Assembly (NCBI RefSeq): GCF_042666235.1
Contig: NZ_JBHTFQ010000009.1
Span: 62,001 to 126,000, forward strand
Length of the DNA stretch: 64,000 nt
Direction: 5' to 3'
Source of the DNA: Halodurantibacterium daqingensis
GTDB lineage: Bacteria > Pseudomonadota > Alphaproteobacteria > Rhodobacterales > Rhodobacteraceae
Shown: piece after piece, positions 32,786 through 42,090 of the stretch
Position numbering within the stretch: the first letter of the stretch is position 1
How the letters are laid out: every line of letters begins with the position of its first letter
Position numbers and translations under genes: made by a program
Notes under the pieces: generated by a model
The model's database searches: none
The model's input: only the letters and a program-made list of their open reading frames with translations
What the model was told of the DNA's origin: nothing

Positions 32786-34123
32786 ATGGGCGGCGACTGG
32801 CTTGGCATGACGGCTTCTGATCTGGGGCGCGGGATCGGCGCGGGGCGGGTTGACCCTGTTGCCCTGACCGAGGCGTTTCTTGATGCGGCCCGGCAGCATC
32901 CGCATGCCGACCGGATCTATGCGCGGCTGACGCCCGAGCGGGCGCTGGCCGAGGCGCGGGCAGCGCGGGACCGGGCGCGCCTTGGCCTGCGCCGCGGGCT
33001 TCTGGACGGCGTGCCGCTGTCGTGGAAGGATCTCTTTGACACTGCCGGCGTCGCGACCGAGGCCGGAAGTGCGCTGCTGGCAGGCCGGACCCCTGATCGC
33101 GATGCCGAGGTTCTGGTCAACGCGTCGCTTGCGGGCAGCGTCTGTCTGGGCAAGACGCATCTGTCCGAACTGGCGTTTTCGGGGTTGGGCCTCAATCCCG
33201 TGACGGCGACCTCGCCCTGTATCCACGATGCCGAGGCCGTGGCGGGGGGCAGCTCGTCCGGGGCGGCGGCCTCGGTTGCCTTCGGGCTCGCGCCTTGTGC
33301 GATCGGATCCGACACGGGCGGCTCGGTGCGGATCCCGGCGGCGTGGAACGATCTGGTCGGGCTCAAGACAACCCTGGGGCGGCTGCCCATGGCCGGGACG
33401 GTGGCCCTGTGCGAACGGTTCGACACGATCGGCCCGCTTGCCCGCAGCACCGAGGATGCCGCCGAAGTGCTTGCCCTGCTGGAGGGAAAACGCGCTGCTG
33501 ACCTGTCGGGCGCAACCCTTTCGGGCGCGCGCCTTCTGGTCCTTGAAACCCTGGCGCTTGATGATCTGCGGCCAGGCCCCGCGCGTGGCTTCGATCGCGC
33601 GCTGGATCGCTTTGCCGCTGCCGGGGCGCATCTGACGCGCGGCGCGGTGCCGGAGGTTGCCGAAGCGATGGCGCTTGCGCCGGTGCTGTTCGCGGCCGAG
33701 GCCTATGGCCTCTGGCGCGACGTGATCGAGGCGCAGCCGGAGCGGATGTATCCCCCGATCCTCGAGCGGTTCCGGGGCGGGGCCGCATTTTCGGGTGCAG
33801 ATTACGTTGCAGGCTGGAAGACAATGGCCAGACTGCGCCAGCGATGGTCCGAGATTGCGGCTGACTACGACGCGGTTGTTCTGCCGACGGCGCCGACCAC
33901 GCCCCCGAAGATCGAGCGGCTTCTGCGTGACCCGGACTATTACGTCGCCGAGAACCTTCTTGCGCTGCGCAACACGCGCATTGCCAATCTCTTTGGCCTT
34001 TCGGCGCTGACCCTGCCCACGGGCGAGCCTTCGGCGGGCGTGATGCTGATGGGCGCGCCGCTGGGGGAAGAGCGGCTTTTGCGTCTGGGTGCGGCGGCGG
34101 AGCGGGCGCTGGGCCGGGGCTGA
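32786..34123 (+). CDS. Amidase-signature family amidase
   Basis: A 445-residue enzyme of the amidase-signature family related to GatA. The Ser-cisSer-Lys triad is recognisable: Lys81 (SWKDLFD), Ser157 in GGSSSGAA, and the nucleophile Ser180 in GSDTGGSVRIPA. GatB and GatC are absent nearby, so it is more likely a stand-alone amidase than a tRNA amidotransferase subunit. The ATG at 32786 gives the expected N-terminus (DWLGMTASDLGRGIGAG); a GTG eight codons earlier is open. It lies 105 bases upstream of the aminotransferase. Substrate is unknown. Confidence 0.88.
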   Translation: MGGDWLGMTASDLGRGIGAGRVDPVALTEAFLDAARQHPHADRIYARLTPERALAEARAARDRARLGLRRGLLDGVPLSWKDLFDTAGVATEAGSALLAGRTPDRDAEVLVNASLAGSVCLGKTHLSELAFSGLGLNPVTATSPCIHDAEAVAGGSSSGAAASVAFGLAPCAIGSDTGGSVRIPAAWNDLVGLKTTLGRLPMAGTVALCERFDTIGPLARSTEDAAEVLALLEGKRAADLSGATLSGARLLVLETLALDDLRPGPARGFDRALDRFAAAGAHLTRGAVPEVAEAMALAPVLFAAEAYGLWRDVIEAQPERMYPPILERFRGGAAFSGADYVAGWKTMARLRQRWSEIAADYDAVVLPTAPTTPPKIERLLRDPDYYVAENLLALRNTRIANLFGLSALTLPTGEPSAGVMLMGAPLGEERLLRLGAAAERALGRG

Positions 34124-34228
34124 GCGGCGGGCAACGGCCACCGTGTCGTCGTTTTTCTGGACCCCGGCGCCAAACATCGGTATCGTAAAGGCAAAACGGG
34201 GCGAAATGACCCCGCAAGCGAGGCAGTC

Positions 34229-35407
34229 ATGGCATTTCCTGAGCGGTTTTCGAACCTGCCAGAATACGCGTTCCCGCGTCTGCGCGGGCTTCTGGACCAT
34301 CATGTGCCGGGCGGCGATCCGCTGCCCATGACCATTGGCGAACCACGCCATTCCTTTCCGCCTTTCGTGGCCGAGGTGCTGGCCGATCATCTGGAGGGGT
34401 TCGGCAAGTATCCCCCCAACGAGGGCACGCCCGAGCTTCTTGCCGCGATCGATGGCTGGCTGGGGCGGCGGTACGGCGTCTCGCCCGGGGCTGCGGGGAT
34501 CTCGGTGCTGAATGGCACGCGCGAAGGGTTGTTCAACGCGGCGCTGGCCTTGTCGCCAGAGGAAAAGCGCGGTCGGCGGCCGGCGGTGCTGATGCCCAAT
34601 CCGTTCTATCAGGTCTATGCGGTTGCGGCCCTTGCGGCGGGGGCGGAGCCGGTCTTTGTGCCAGCCACGGCCGAAACCGGCTTTCTGCCCGACTATGCCG
34701 CGTTGCCCGCCGATCTGCTGGACCGCGTGACCGTGGCCTACATCTGTTCGCCCGCGAATCCGCAGGGGGCAGTTGCCGGTCGCGACTATTGGGCGGATCT
34801 TCTTGCCCTGGCCGAACGGCACGATTTCCTGATCTTCGCTGACGAATGCTACTCCGAGATCTATCGCGATCAGCCGCCCCCTGGCGGGCTAGAGGCGGTC
34901 AGCCACAACAAGGCCGACCCCGAACGCGTGTTCGTGTTCCACTCGCTCTCCAAACGCTCGAACCTGCCGGGGCTGCGTTCGGGTTTCGTGGCGGGTGGTG
35001 TGCAGGGGATCGCGCGTATCCGGCAGCTGCGCAACTATGCCGGCGCGCCGCTTCCGCTGCCGTTGCAGCGCGTGGCCGAGCGCGTCTGGGCCGATGAGGA
35101 TCATGTGGTCGAGAACCGGCGCCTCTACGCCGAGAAGTTTGCCCTGGCGGACGGGATTCTTGGCGGCGTCGCTGGGTATCGTTCGCCGGATGCCGGGTTC
35201 TTCCTGTGGTTGCCGGTTGCCGATGGCGAACAGGCGGCGCTGCGCCTTTGGCAAGAGACCGGCGTGCGGGTGCTTCCGGGCGCCTATCTGGCCCGCGACA
35301 CCGACCACGGCAATCCGGGGCGGGGCTATATCCGGGTCGCGCTTGTCGCATCCCGGGATGAGACGGCGCGCGGGCTGGGCCTGATCCGCGACTGCCTTTA
35401 CACCTAG
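34229..35407 (+). CDS. PLP-dependent class I/II aminotransferase (DapC-like)
   Basis: A 392-residue fold-type I aminotransferase. The PLP lysine is in FHSLSKRSNLPGLRSG (about residue 235). Other marks are SVLNGTREGLFN, CSPANPQG, and FADECYSEIY, the Asp/Tyr pair that contacts the cofactor. It resembles N-succinyldiaminopimelate aminotransferases, and dapB is found at 54.2 kb, so a lysine/DAP role is reasonable, but related enzymes use other keto acids. The start at 34229 has GAGG seven bases upstream. ftsK begins 11 bases after the stop. Confidence 0.85.
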   Translation: MAFPERFSNLPEYAFPRLRGLLDHHVPGGDPLPMTIGEPRHSFPPFVAEVLADHLEGFGKYPPNEGTPELLAAIDGWLGRRYGVSPGAAGISVLNGTREGLFNAALALSPEEKRGRRPAVLMPNPFYQVYAVAALAAGAEPVFVPATAETGFLPDYAALPADLLDRVTVAYICSPANPQGAVAGRDYWADLLALAERHDFLIFADECYSEIYRDQPPPGGLEAVSHNKADPERVFVFHSLSKRSNLPGLRSGFVAGGVQGIARIRQLRNYAGAPLPLPLQRVAERVWADEDHVVENRRLYAEKFALADGILGGVAGYRSPDAGFFLWLPVADGEQAALRLWQETGVRVLPGAYLARDTDHGNPGRGYIRVALVASRDETARGLGLIRDCLYT

Positions 35408-35418
35408 GCGAGGAAAGC

Positions 35419-38400
35419 ATGGCATCCTATCAGATGAGACAGCGCGATCCGCTTCTGGACAGCAATACCCAGGCCGCACTGGAACGGCGCGGCAAGGAAC
35501 TGCTTGGCATCGGGCTGATCGTGCTTGGCGTCGTGATGGCGCTTATCCTCGGATCTTACGTGCCTGAGGATCCGAGCTGGATGTCTGCAACGGATGAGCC
35601 TGCCCAGAACATCATGGGTCGGTTCGGCGCATCGGTCGCCTCGACGCTGTTCATCATCGCGGGCTATGGGTCGTGGGGGCTGCCGGTGGTGCTGACCGGC
35701 TGGGGGCTGCGCTTCGTGATCCACCGCGCCGAGGACCGGGCCATGGGCCGGGTCATCTTTGCCCCGATCGCGATTGCGCTGGCCTCGGTCTTTGCCTCGA
35801 CCCATGTGCCGGGCGCGGACTGGACCCATTCCTTCGGCCTGGGCGGCCTGTTCGGGGATACCGTGCTGGGCGCCATGCTTGGCATCGCACCGGTAACGGC
35901 GACTTTCGGCCTCAAGTTCATGTCGCTGCTGTTCGGCTGCGGGCTGATCGCGATTTCCCTGTTCGTGCTGGGCTTCGACATGCAGGAACTGCGCGATGTC
36001 GGGCGGTTTCTTGCCGTCGGGCTGGTAGTGACCTATGCCAGCCTGCTGACGGCCGCCGGCAAGGGCGCGAACGGCGCCATGCGGGGCGCGCGCGACGCGC
36101 GCAGCCGCTATCAGGCCCAGCGGAGCAATCGCCAAACCGCCTTGTTCGGAGACGAGGATGGCGGTGCGCAACGCCGGCTTTTCCCGCGCCCGCCGAAGGA
36201 CGATGTTGTCGAGGATTGGGATGCGAAAGGCTTCCAGCCTGACCCGATGCGCGCCGATATGGCTGCCCGCGATCCTTTCTGCGCCGATCCGGCCGCGCCG
36301 CATCGCTCCGACGTGCGCCACGACACGGCGCGCGACGGGCTGCGGGCCGAGCCGCGCCCCCAACCGCCACGTGAAAAATCCGGTTTCCTGTCGCGGGTTC
36401 CGGCATTGGTGCGCCGCGCGATCGATCCCGAACCCGAACTGGTCCAGCATCCGGGCGGCCCGGACGCCGAGGCGCCCAGCGAAGAGCGGATCAAGGCGCG
36501 CATCAACGACGTGATCAAGGCGCGTGTGCGACAGGCGCCGGTTCTTTCATTGGCTCGTTCGGAGCCGCCGCTGGTACGGGGGCGCGGGCCAAGACCGCTT
36601 GTCGCCGACACCACGCGTCGGCCTGCCGCGGGCTTGGCTGTGCCGCCGCTGGTTGCCGCCCCGGTGGCCGCGGCACCGGTCGTCCCGGATATCGCTCAGC
36701 CGACGATCGTACAGCGCGGCGCCGCAACAAGCCCGCATGATCTTTATTCCGATGCGGAAGATGAGGCCGATCTGGATCTGGACGGCTATGCAGCTCATGG
36801 CGACGGTTCCGAGGACGAGGCGCCCACCCACCACGCGCCGCGCATCGCGCCGCGGGAAAGCGTGGTGCAGCACCCGCCGCGCCGGCCCATCGCCCCCTCG
36901 CGTCAGGCCCTGGCCGAGGCGCAGCCCAAGCTTCGGCTTGAGGACCGGCCGCGGCCGACCTACGAACATCCGCCGCTGTCGCTGCTGACCAACCCCGCCG
37001 AGATCCAGCGTCACCACCTGCCCGACGAGGCCTTGGCCGAAAACGCGCGGATGCTTGAATCGGTGCTTGATGACTATGGCATCAAGGGCGAGATCGTCAG
37101 CGTCCGGCCCGGCCCCGTGGTCACCATGTACGAGCTTGAGCCCGCGCCCGGCCTGAAGGCCAGCCGGGTGATCGGCCTCGCCGATGATATCGCACGCTCC
37201 ATGTCTGCCCTGTCCGCGCGTGTCTCGACGGTGCCCGGGCGCACGGTGATCGGGATCGAACTGCCGAATGTGCAGCGCGAAAAGGTGGTGCTGCGGGAAA
37301 TTCTTGCCGCGCGCGACTTTGGCGATTCCAATCTGCGCCTGCCTCTCGCGCTCGGCAAGGATATCGGCGGCGAGCCGGTCGTGGCGAACCTCGCCAAGAT
37401 GCCCCACCTGCTGATCGCCGGGACCACGGGGTCGGGGAAATCGGTCGCCATCAACACCATGATCCTGAGCCTTCTCTACAAGCTCTCGCCCGAGGAATGC
37501 CGGCTGATCATGATCGACCCCAAGATGCTGGAACTCAGCGTCTATGACGGCATCCCGCATCTGCTGTCGCCCGTCGTGACCGACCCGAAAAAGGCGGTCG
37601 TCGCCCTGAAATGGGTCGTGGGCGAGATGGAGGAACGCTATCGCAAGATGTCCAAGATGGGTGTCCGCAACATCGAGGGCTATAACGGCCGGGTCCGCGA
37701 GGCGCTGGCCAAGGGCGAGATGTTCAAGCGCACGATCCAGACCGGCTTTGACGAGGATACGGGCGAGCCGGTCTTCGAGACGGAGGAATTCGCCCCCGTC
37801 GCGCTGCCCTATATCGTCGTCATCGTCGATGAGATGGCTGATCTGATGATGGTTGCCGGCAAGGAAATCGAAGCCTGCATCCAGCGCCTTGCACAGATGG
37901 CACGGGCAAGCGGCATCCACCTGATCATGGCCACGCAGCGCCCTTCGGTCGATGTGATCACCGGCACGATCAAGGCGAACTTCCCGACCCGGATCTCGTT
38001 CCAGGTGACCTCGAAGATCGACAGCCGCACCATCCTGGGCGAGATGGGCGCCGAGCAGCTTCTGGGCATGGGCGACATGCTTTACATGGCCGGGGGCGCC
38101 AAGATCACCCGGATCCACGGCCCCTTCGTCAGCGACGAAGAGGTGGAAGAGGTCGTGACTCATCTCAAGAGCTTCGGCCCCCCCGAGTACATGTCGGGCG
38201 TTGTCGATGGCCCGGATGACGAACGGTCTGACGACATCGACGCGGTTCTGGGCCTTGGCGGCACTTCCGATGGCGAGGATGCGCTGTACGATCAGGCGGT
38301 GGCGATCGTTCTCAAGGATCGGAAATGCTCGACCTCCTATATCCAGCGCAAGCTGGGCATCGGTTACAACAAGGCCGCGCGGCTGGTCGAACAGATGGAG

Positions 38401-38466
38401 GAACAAGGGCTTGTGTCGCCCTCGAACCATGTCGGCAAACGTGAAATACTTGTGCCGGAACAGTGA
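35419..38466 (+). CDS. ftsK: DNA translocase FtsK
   Basis: A 1015-residue FtsK that anchors at the septum and pumps chromosome termini for dimer resolution. The N-terminal about 210 residues contain four or so transmembrane helices. A long low-complexity linker (about 220-520) rich in Pro, Arg, Ala and acidic residues follows. The motor has the Walker A IAGTTGSGKSVAIN (about residue 670), Walker B YIVVIVDEMADLM, and the hexamer motif MATQRPSVDVITG. The C-terminal gamma winged helix (about 945-1015, ending KREILVPEQ) should read the orientation sequences. The gene is followed by a terminator-like hairpin. Confidence 0.97.
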   Translation: MASYQMRQRDPLLDSNTQAALERRGKELLGIGLIVLGVVMALILGSYVPEDPSWMSATDEPAQNIMGRFGASVASTLFIIAGYGSWGLPVVLTGWGLRFVIHRAEDRAMGRVIFAPIAIALASVFASTHVPGADWTHSFGLGGLFGDTVLGAMLGIAPVTATFGLKFMSLLFGCGLIAISLFVLGFDMQELRDVGRFLAVGLVVTYASLLTAAGKGANGAMRGARDARSRYQAQRSNRQTALFGDEDGGAQRRLFPRPPKDDVVEDWDAKGFQPDPMRADMAARDPFCADPAAPHRSDVRHDTARDGLRAEPRPQPPREKSGFLSRVPALVRRAIDPEPELVQHPGGPDAEAPSEERIKARINDVIKARVRQAPVLSLARSEPPLVRGRGPRPLVADTTRRPAAGLAVPPLVAAPVAAAPVVPDIAQPTIVQRGAATSPHDLYSDAEDEADLDLDGYAAHGDGSEDEAPTHHAPRIAPRESVVQHPPRRPIAPSRQALAEAQPKLRLEDRPRPTYEHPPLSLLTNPAEIQRHHLPDEALAENARMLESVLDDYGIKGEIVSVRPGPVVTMYELEPAPGLKASRVIGLADDIARSMSALSARVSTVPGRTVIGIELPNVQREKVVLREILAARDFGDSNLRLPLALGKDIGGEPVVANLAKMPHLLIAGTTGSGKSVAINTMILSLLYKLSPEECRLIMIDPKMLELSVYDGIPHLLSPVVTDPKKAVVALKWVVGEMEERYRKMSKMGVRNIEGYNGRVREALAKGEMFKRTIQTGFDEDTGEPVFETEEFAPVALPYIVVIVDEMADLMMVAGKEIEACIQRLAQMARASGIHLIMATQRPSVDVITGTIKANFPTRISFQVTSKIDSRTILGEMGAEQLLGMGDMLYMAGGAKITRIHGPFVSDEEVEEVVTHLKSFGPPEYMSGVVDGPDDERSDDIDAVLGLGGTSDGEDALYDQAVAIVLKDRKCSTSYIQRKLGIGYNKAARLVEQMEEQGLVSPSNHVGKREILVPEQ

Positions 38467-38493
38467 TCCTGCTTCAGCGTTATGTGACGGACC

Positions 38494-38520
38494 GGGGGGC
38501 TGCATGGCGGCCCCCTTTTT
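38494..38520 (+). terminator. Terminator-like hairpin after ftsK
   Basis: A run of six G (38494-38499) can pair with CCCCC (38511-38515) around an inner GC-rich loop, directly followed by TTTTTCC. It lies 28 bases after the ftsK stop and 40 before lolA, so it may terminate or attenuate read-through into lolA. Confidence 0.6.
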
Positions 38521-38559
38521 CCTAGATTTGGCACAGACACTATCAAAGGGGTTTTGCCG

Positions 38560-39150
38560 ATGCGACTGATCCTTGCCACCGTTCTGGGTGCCCTGATGGC
38601 GCTTCCGGCGATGGCCGACCCGATCCCGCTGTCCGAGATTTCGCGCTACTTCAACAGCTTCACCACCGCGCAGGGGCAGTTCACGCAGATCAATGGCGAT
38701 GGCAGCATCTCCACCGGCACGCTTTACATCAACCGGCCGGGCCGCATCCGCTTCGAATATGCGCCGCCCGATTCAAGCCTGGTGATGGCAGGTGGGGGGC
38801 AGGTGGCTATCTTCGACCCCAAGTCGAACCAACCGCCGGAACAGTATCCGCTGTCGCGCACGCCGCTGAACCTGATCCTTGCGCAGACGGTCGATCTGAC
38901 GCAGGCGCGCATGGTGGTCGGCCATGTCAGCGACGGGACCACGACCACGGTGGTGGCGCAGGATCCGCAGCGGCCGGAACAGGGCTCGATCGAGTTGAAC
39001 TTCACCGCCAACCCGACGGAACTGCGTCAATGGGTGATCCGCGATGATACCGGTGGTGCGACGACGGTGGTGCTGAGCGATCTGACCAAGGACGTGCAGC
39101 TGTCGTCCTTCCTGTTCAACATCCCGCATGAAGTGGAACGGCGCCGCTGA
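38560..39150 (+). CDS. lolA: Outer-membrane lipoprotein carrier protein LolA
   Basis: A 196-residue periplasmic chaperone ferrying lipoproteins from LolCDE to the outer membrane. It has a clear signal peptide (residues 1-20, cleavage after AMA). The LolA fold is suggested by the start TTAQGQFTQ, RPGRIRFEYAPPDSSLVMAG and a hydrophobic C-terminal strand. The ATG at 38560 follows AAGGGG at nine bases; a TTG two codons earlier is possible. ftsK-lolA order is typical of the group. Confidence 0.92.
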   Translation: MRLILATVLGALMALPAMADPIPLSEISRYFNSFTTAQGQFTQINGDGSISTGTLYINRPGRIRFEYAPPDSSLVMAGGGQVAIFDPKSNQPPEQYPLSRTPLNLILAQTVDLTQARMVVGHVSDGTTTTVVAQDPQRPEQGSIELNFTANPTELRQWVIRDDTGGATTVVLSDLTKDVQLSSFLFNIPHEVERRR

Positions 39151-39177
39151 GGTGCCGTTCAGGGCCGGGTCTGAGCT

Positions 39178-39765
39178 TCAGGCCCGGCGGCAGGCGCGCA
39201 GCTGCTGTTCGTAACGGTTGGCCCGCGCAGCGACGTTGTTCGAAACCGTCAGAAGCCAGGGTTTCGAGTTGTAGCTGCCGCGGGCAAAGCCCGCATGGCC
39301 TTCATGATAGGCAAGGTACTGGTTGCGCGCGTCGTGCTTCGAGACACCGTTGCGCTGTTCGGTCTTGGTCATGTACCAGCCCATGAAATCGGTCGCGTCG
39401 CGGATGTCGTCGCGCCGGGCGCGCCGCTTGCCGGTCTCGCGCTGGTATTCCTCCCATGTGCCGTCAAGCGCCTGGGCATAGCCATAGGCCGAGCTTTGCC
39501 GTCCCATCGGAATCACCCCGAGCGACCAGCGCACCGGCGTCCGCGCATTGCCTATGAACTTGCTTTCCTGATGGATCGTCGCCATCTGCACATGGATCGG
39601 CACGCCCCAGCGCCGCTCGGTCTGCCGCATCGCTGCAAGATAGCGCGGCCTTTCGTTCACGATGCTGCAGGCGTTCTCAAGATCCCGTGGTGCCGAAAAG
39701 TTGCCGCCGCCACCGCATGAGGCCAACAGCAGAACGATCACGCCTGCGCGAAGATATCTGCCCAT
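39178..39765 (-). CDS. Lytic transglycosylase (SLT domain)-like lipoprotein
   Basis: A 195-residue predicted lipoprotein: the signal sequence ends in the lipobox LLASC (Cys17), followed by a Gly-rich spacer. The body resembles a compact SLT-type lysozyme fold, with the likely catalytic Glu in MATIHQESKF (about residue 68), then SSAYGYAQALDGTWEEY and a Tyr-rich C-terminal part (NQYLAYHEGHAGF). It should cleave peptidoglycan from a membrane anchor. It converges with lolA (27 bases apart) and is divergent from hspQ. Substrate specificity and partner are unknown. Confidence 0.85.
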   Translation of the reverse strand: MGRYLRAGVIVLLLASCGGGGNFSAPRDLENACSIVNERPRYLAAMRQTERRWGVPIHVQMATIHQESKFIGNARTPVRWSLGVIPMGRQSSAYGYAQALDGTWEEYQRETGKRRARRDDIRDATDFMGWYMTKTEQRNGVSKHDARNQYLAYHEGHAGFARGSYNSKPWLLTVSNNVAARANRYEQQLRACRRA

Positions 39766-39942
39766 CTACACTGCCCGTCGCTTTTGTCATTTTGCAACAG
39801 AATAGGCCAAAAGGCCCCGAAGGAAAACGTAAAACGCCCCCCATCCAGATCAGAAAACCGAGAGAATGCGCCGAATGCCGCCCGGCGGATGCGATGGACA
39901 TTTGCCGGTATTGGGGATAGGGACGGATTTCGAGGAATGAAA

Positions 39943-40269
39943 ATGCTGAAAACCCGCGCGAAATATCATCTGGGACAGATCGTCCGCCACCGGAAACACC
40001 CGTTCCGGGGGGTTGTCTATGACGTGGACGCGATCTTTTCGAATTCGGACGAGTGGTATGACGCCCTGCCCGAAGAGAGCCGTCCCGCCAAGGATCAGCC
40101 TTTCTATCATCTGCTGGCTGAGAACGAGCAATCCTACTACGTCGCCTACGTATCCGAGCAGAACCTGGTCCCGGATGATACCGGCGAGCCGGTCGACCAC
40201 CCCGATGTGCCCGAGCTTTTCGGCGATTTCGAGGATGGCCGCTATCCGCTGCACTTCCAGCTGAACTGA
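39943..40269 (+). CDS. hspQ: Heat-shock protein HspQ (YccV-like, hemimethylated-DNA-binding domain)
   Basis: A 108-residue single-domain HspQ/YccV protein, known in E. coli as a heat-shock protein that modulates Lon and binds hemimethylated oriC DNA. Conserved features are KYHLGQIVRHRKHPFRGVVYDVD at the start, QPFYHLL, and SEQNLVPDDTGEPVDHPDV. The ATG at 39943 has GAGGA six bases upstream; the ATG two codons earlier is less well placed. It is probably monocistronic, followed by a strong cluster of hairpins. Confidence 0.92.
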   Translation: MLKTRAKYHLGQIVRHRKHPFRGVVYDVDAIFSNSDEWYDALPEESRPAKDQPFYHLLAENEQSYYVAYVSEQNLVPDDTGEPVDHPDVPELFGDFEDGRYPLHFQLN

Positions 40270-40276
40270 GGCGGCG

Positions 40277-40363
40277 CCCCGCTTGCGGGGGGCTATACAC
40301 GATGCAACGCAAGCCGAAGGGGCAGGCGGCCCCCCGCTTGCGGGGGGGCGTGCATGCCTGCCC
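40277..40363. terminator. Tandem hairpins with CTTG loops between convergent hspQ and ggt
   Basis: Two hairpins share the sequence CCCCG-CTTG-CGGGG. The first is 40277-40290. The second (40330-40347) has a 7-bp stem and is itself enclosed by an 8-bp outer stem, GGGCAGGC (40320-40327) with GCCTGCCC (40356-40363). T-runs are absent, so termination may be intrinsic but weak, or Rho-assisted. The position between convergent stops suits a bidirectional terminator. Confidence 0.6.
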
Positions 40364-40381
40364 GTCTTGCCGGGACTTGCG

Positions 40382-41962
40382 TCAGTAGCCGAGGGCGCAG
40401 CCATCCTTGCGGGGGTCTGATGCCCCCTCCAGAACCCCGCGGGCGTGATCGATGCGGATCGCCTGTGCGCCGCCCAGCGGCCCCTCAGGTATGCGGACCC
40501 TGTGGCCCATCTCGGCAAGTTCGGCCCGCACTTCTGGCGCATAGCCGCGCTCGACGTCCATGCCTTCGACGCCCGAAAAACAACGGGGCGCGTCAATTGC
40601 GGTTTGCAGGTCAAGGCCGTAATCCACAAGGTTGGTCACGAAGCGCGCATGACCGCAGGGCTGATAGGCGCCGCCCATCACCCCGAACGGCAGGGTCACG
40701 CGGCCGCCTTCGCGCAGCATGGCGGGGATGATCGTGTGCATGGGCCGTTTACCGCCGCCGGCCTCGTTCGGATGACCTTCTTCAAGCGTGAAGCCCGCGC
40801 CGCGGTTCTGGAACAGGACCCCGAAGCGGTCCGAGGCAAGCCCCGCCCCGAAGGCGTGAAAGATCGAATAGATCAGAGAAACCGCCATCCCGTCGCGGTC
40901 GACCACCGTCAGATAGACCGTGTCGCGGTGGACGGCCTCGCTGAGCGGGCGGGCTGCCGGCATGGCGCGGTTGGGATCGATCAGCGCCGCCAGTTTCGCC
41001 GCCGTTTCCGGCGCCAGCATATGCTGAAGCCGGCTGGTGTGATCGGGATCGGCGATAAAGCGGTTGCGGGCATCATAGGCCAGCTTGGTGGCCTCGGCCT
41101 CCAGATGCGCGCGGCGGGCCCCGAACGGATCCAGCGATTTCACGTCGAAATGCGACAGGATGTTCAGCATCAGGTTCGCCGTCGCGCCTTGCCCGTTCGG
41201 CGGATGCTCCAACAGCTCGATGCCGGCATAGGCGCTGGCAACCGGCTCGGTATAGGTGCAGGAAGTGGCTGCGAGATCGTCCAGCGTGTGGCTTCCGCCC
41301 AGGGCCTGCAGCGAGGCGACGAGATCCTCCGCGACCTCGCCTTCATAGAAACCTGCGCGCCCCTCGCGCGCGATCCGGCGCAGAACCTCGGCCTGCCCCG
41401 GCGCGCGGAATGTTTCACCAACCGCGGGCGCCTTGCCGTTCGTCAGGTAATAGCCCCGGGCTGCGCCCTGCAGGGTATCCGCAGCAATGGCCCAGTCAAA
41501 GGCGACCCGCGGCGCAACCGGAACGCCGGTTTCAGCATAGCGGATCGCCGGAGCGAGCACCTGATCCAGGGCCAGAAGACCCCAGTTTTCCGACAGGGTG
41601 CAGAAGGCATCCACCGCTCCGGGCAGCGTAACAGCCTCAACCCCGCGCAGGGGCACGGTCGCATGGCCCTTCTCCCGCATGACAGCCGCGGAAAGGCCCG
41701 CCGGTGCGCGGCCCGATCCGTTCAGCGCGATCACCCGTTCTTCCCCCGCGGGCTTGAGCAGCACGAAGCAATCACCGCCGATCCCGGTCATCTGCGGCTC
41801 GCAGATGCCCAGAAGAACGCCGGCGCCGATTGCCGCATCAACGGCGTTTCCGCCCGTTTCCAATATGTCGATCGCCACTTTCGCTGCCAGCGGATGCGAC
41901 GTTGCGCAAAGACCGTTGGCAGCAAGGACGGGGGATCTGCCGGGCAGGTGATAATCGCGCAT
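40382..41962 (-). CDS. Gamma-glutamyltransferase family protein
   Basis: A 526-residue Ntn-hydrolase of the GGT family, which hydrolyses or transfers gamma-glutamyl groups. Auto-cleavage is expected before a Thr at about residue 347 in RDTVYLTVVDRDG, aligning with the E. coli GGT nucleophile. Also present are ATSHPLAAKVAIDILETGGNAVDAA near the N-terminus and FGVMGGAYQPCGHARFV near the C-terminus. There is no obvious signal peptide from the ATG at 41962, unlike periplasmic E. coli GGT, so it may be cytoplasmic. It is divergent from the thiolase gene. Confidence 0.88.
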   Translation of the reverse strand: MRDYHLPGRSPVLAANGLCATSHPLAAKVAIDILETGGNAVDAAIGAGVLLGICEPQMTGIGGDCFVLLKPAGEERVIALNGSGRAPAGLSAAVMREKGHATVPLRGVEAVTLPGAVDAFCTLSENWGLLALDQVLAPAIRYAETGVPVAPRVAFDWAIAADTLQGAARGYYLTNGKAPAVGETFRAPGQAEVLRRIAREGRAGFYEGEVAEDLVASLQALGGSHTLDDLAATSCTYTEPVASAYAGIELLEHPPNGQGATANLMLNILSHFDVKSLDPFGARRAHLEAEATKLAYDARNRFIADPDHTSRLQHMLAPETAAKLAALIDPNRAMPAARPLSEAVHRDTVYLTVVDRDGMAVSLIYSIFHAFGAGLASDRFGVLFQNRGAGFTLEEGHPNEAGGGKRPMHTIIPAMLREGGRVTLPFGVMGGAYQPCGHARFVTNLVDYGLDLQTAIDAPRCFSGVEGMDVERGYAPEVRAELAEMGHRVRIPEGPLGGAQAIRIDHARGVLEGASDPRKDGCALGY

Positions 41963-42090
41963 GAAGGGTCCATCCGGTTGTTGCGGGATCAGCTTAGGGT
42001 GGCTTTGAGGCGATGAAAAGCCCGTGGCACAGGGTGCTGGACGGAGGGCCAAGGGCTCCGCTAGATTTACGGCAGTTCAGGGAGGATATG

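Noticed and set aside
31466..34822. 1118-codon leftward frame across the amidase and aminotransferase genes
   Set aside because: Only the last 411 codons encode a recognisable flavoprotein; the rest is a high-GC shadow of the genes on the plus strand.
39880..39942. CCCCAT-like element upstream of hspQ as a sigma-32 promoter
   Set aside because: A CCCCCCAT run exists near 39836-39843, but no CTTG -35 element lies at the right distance.
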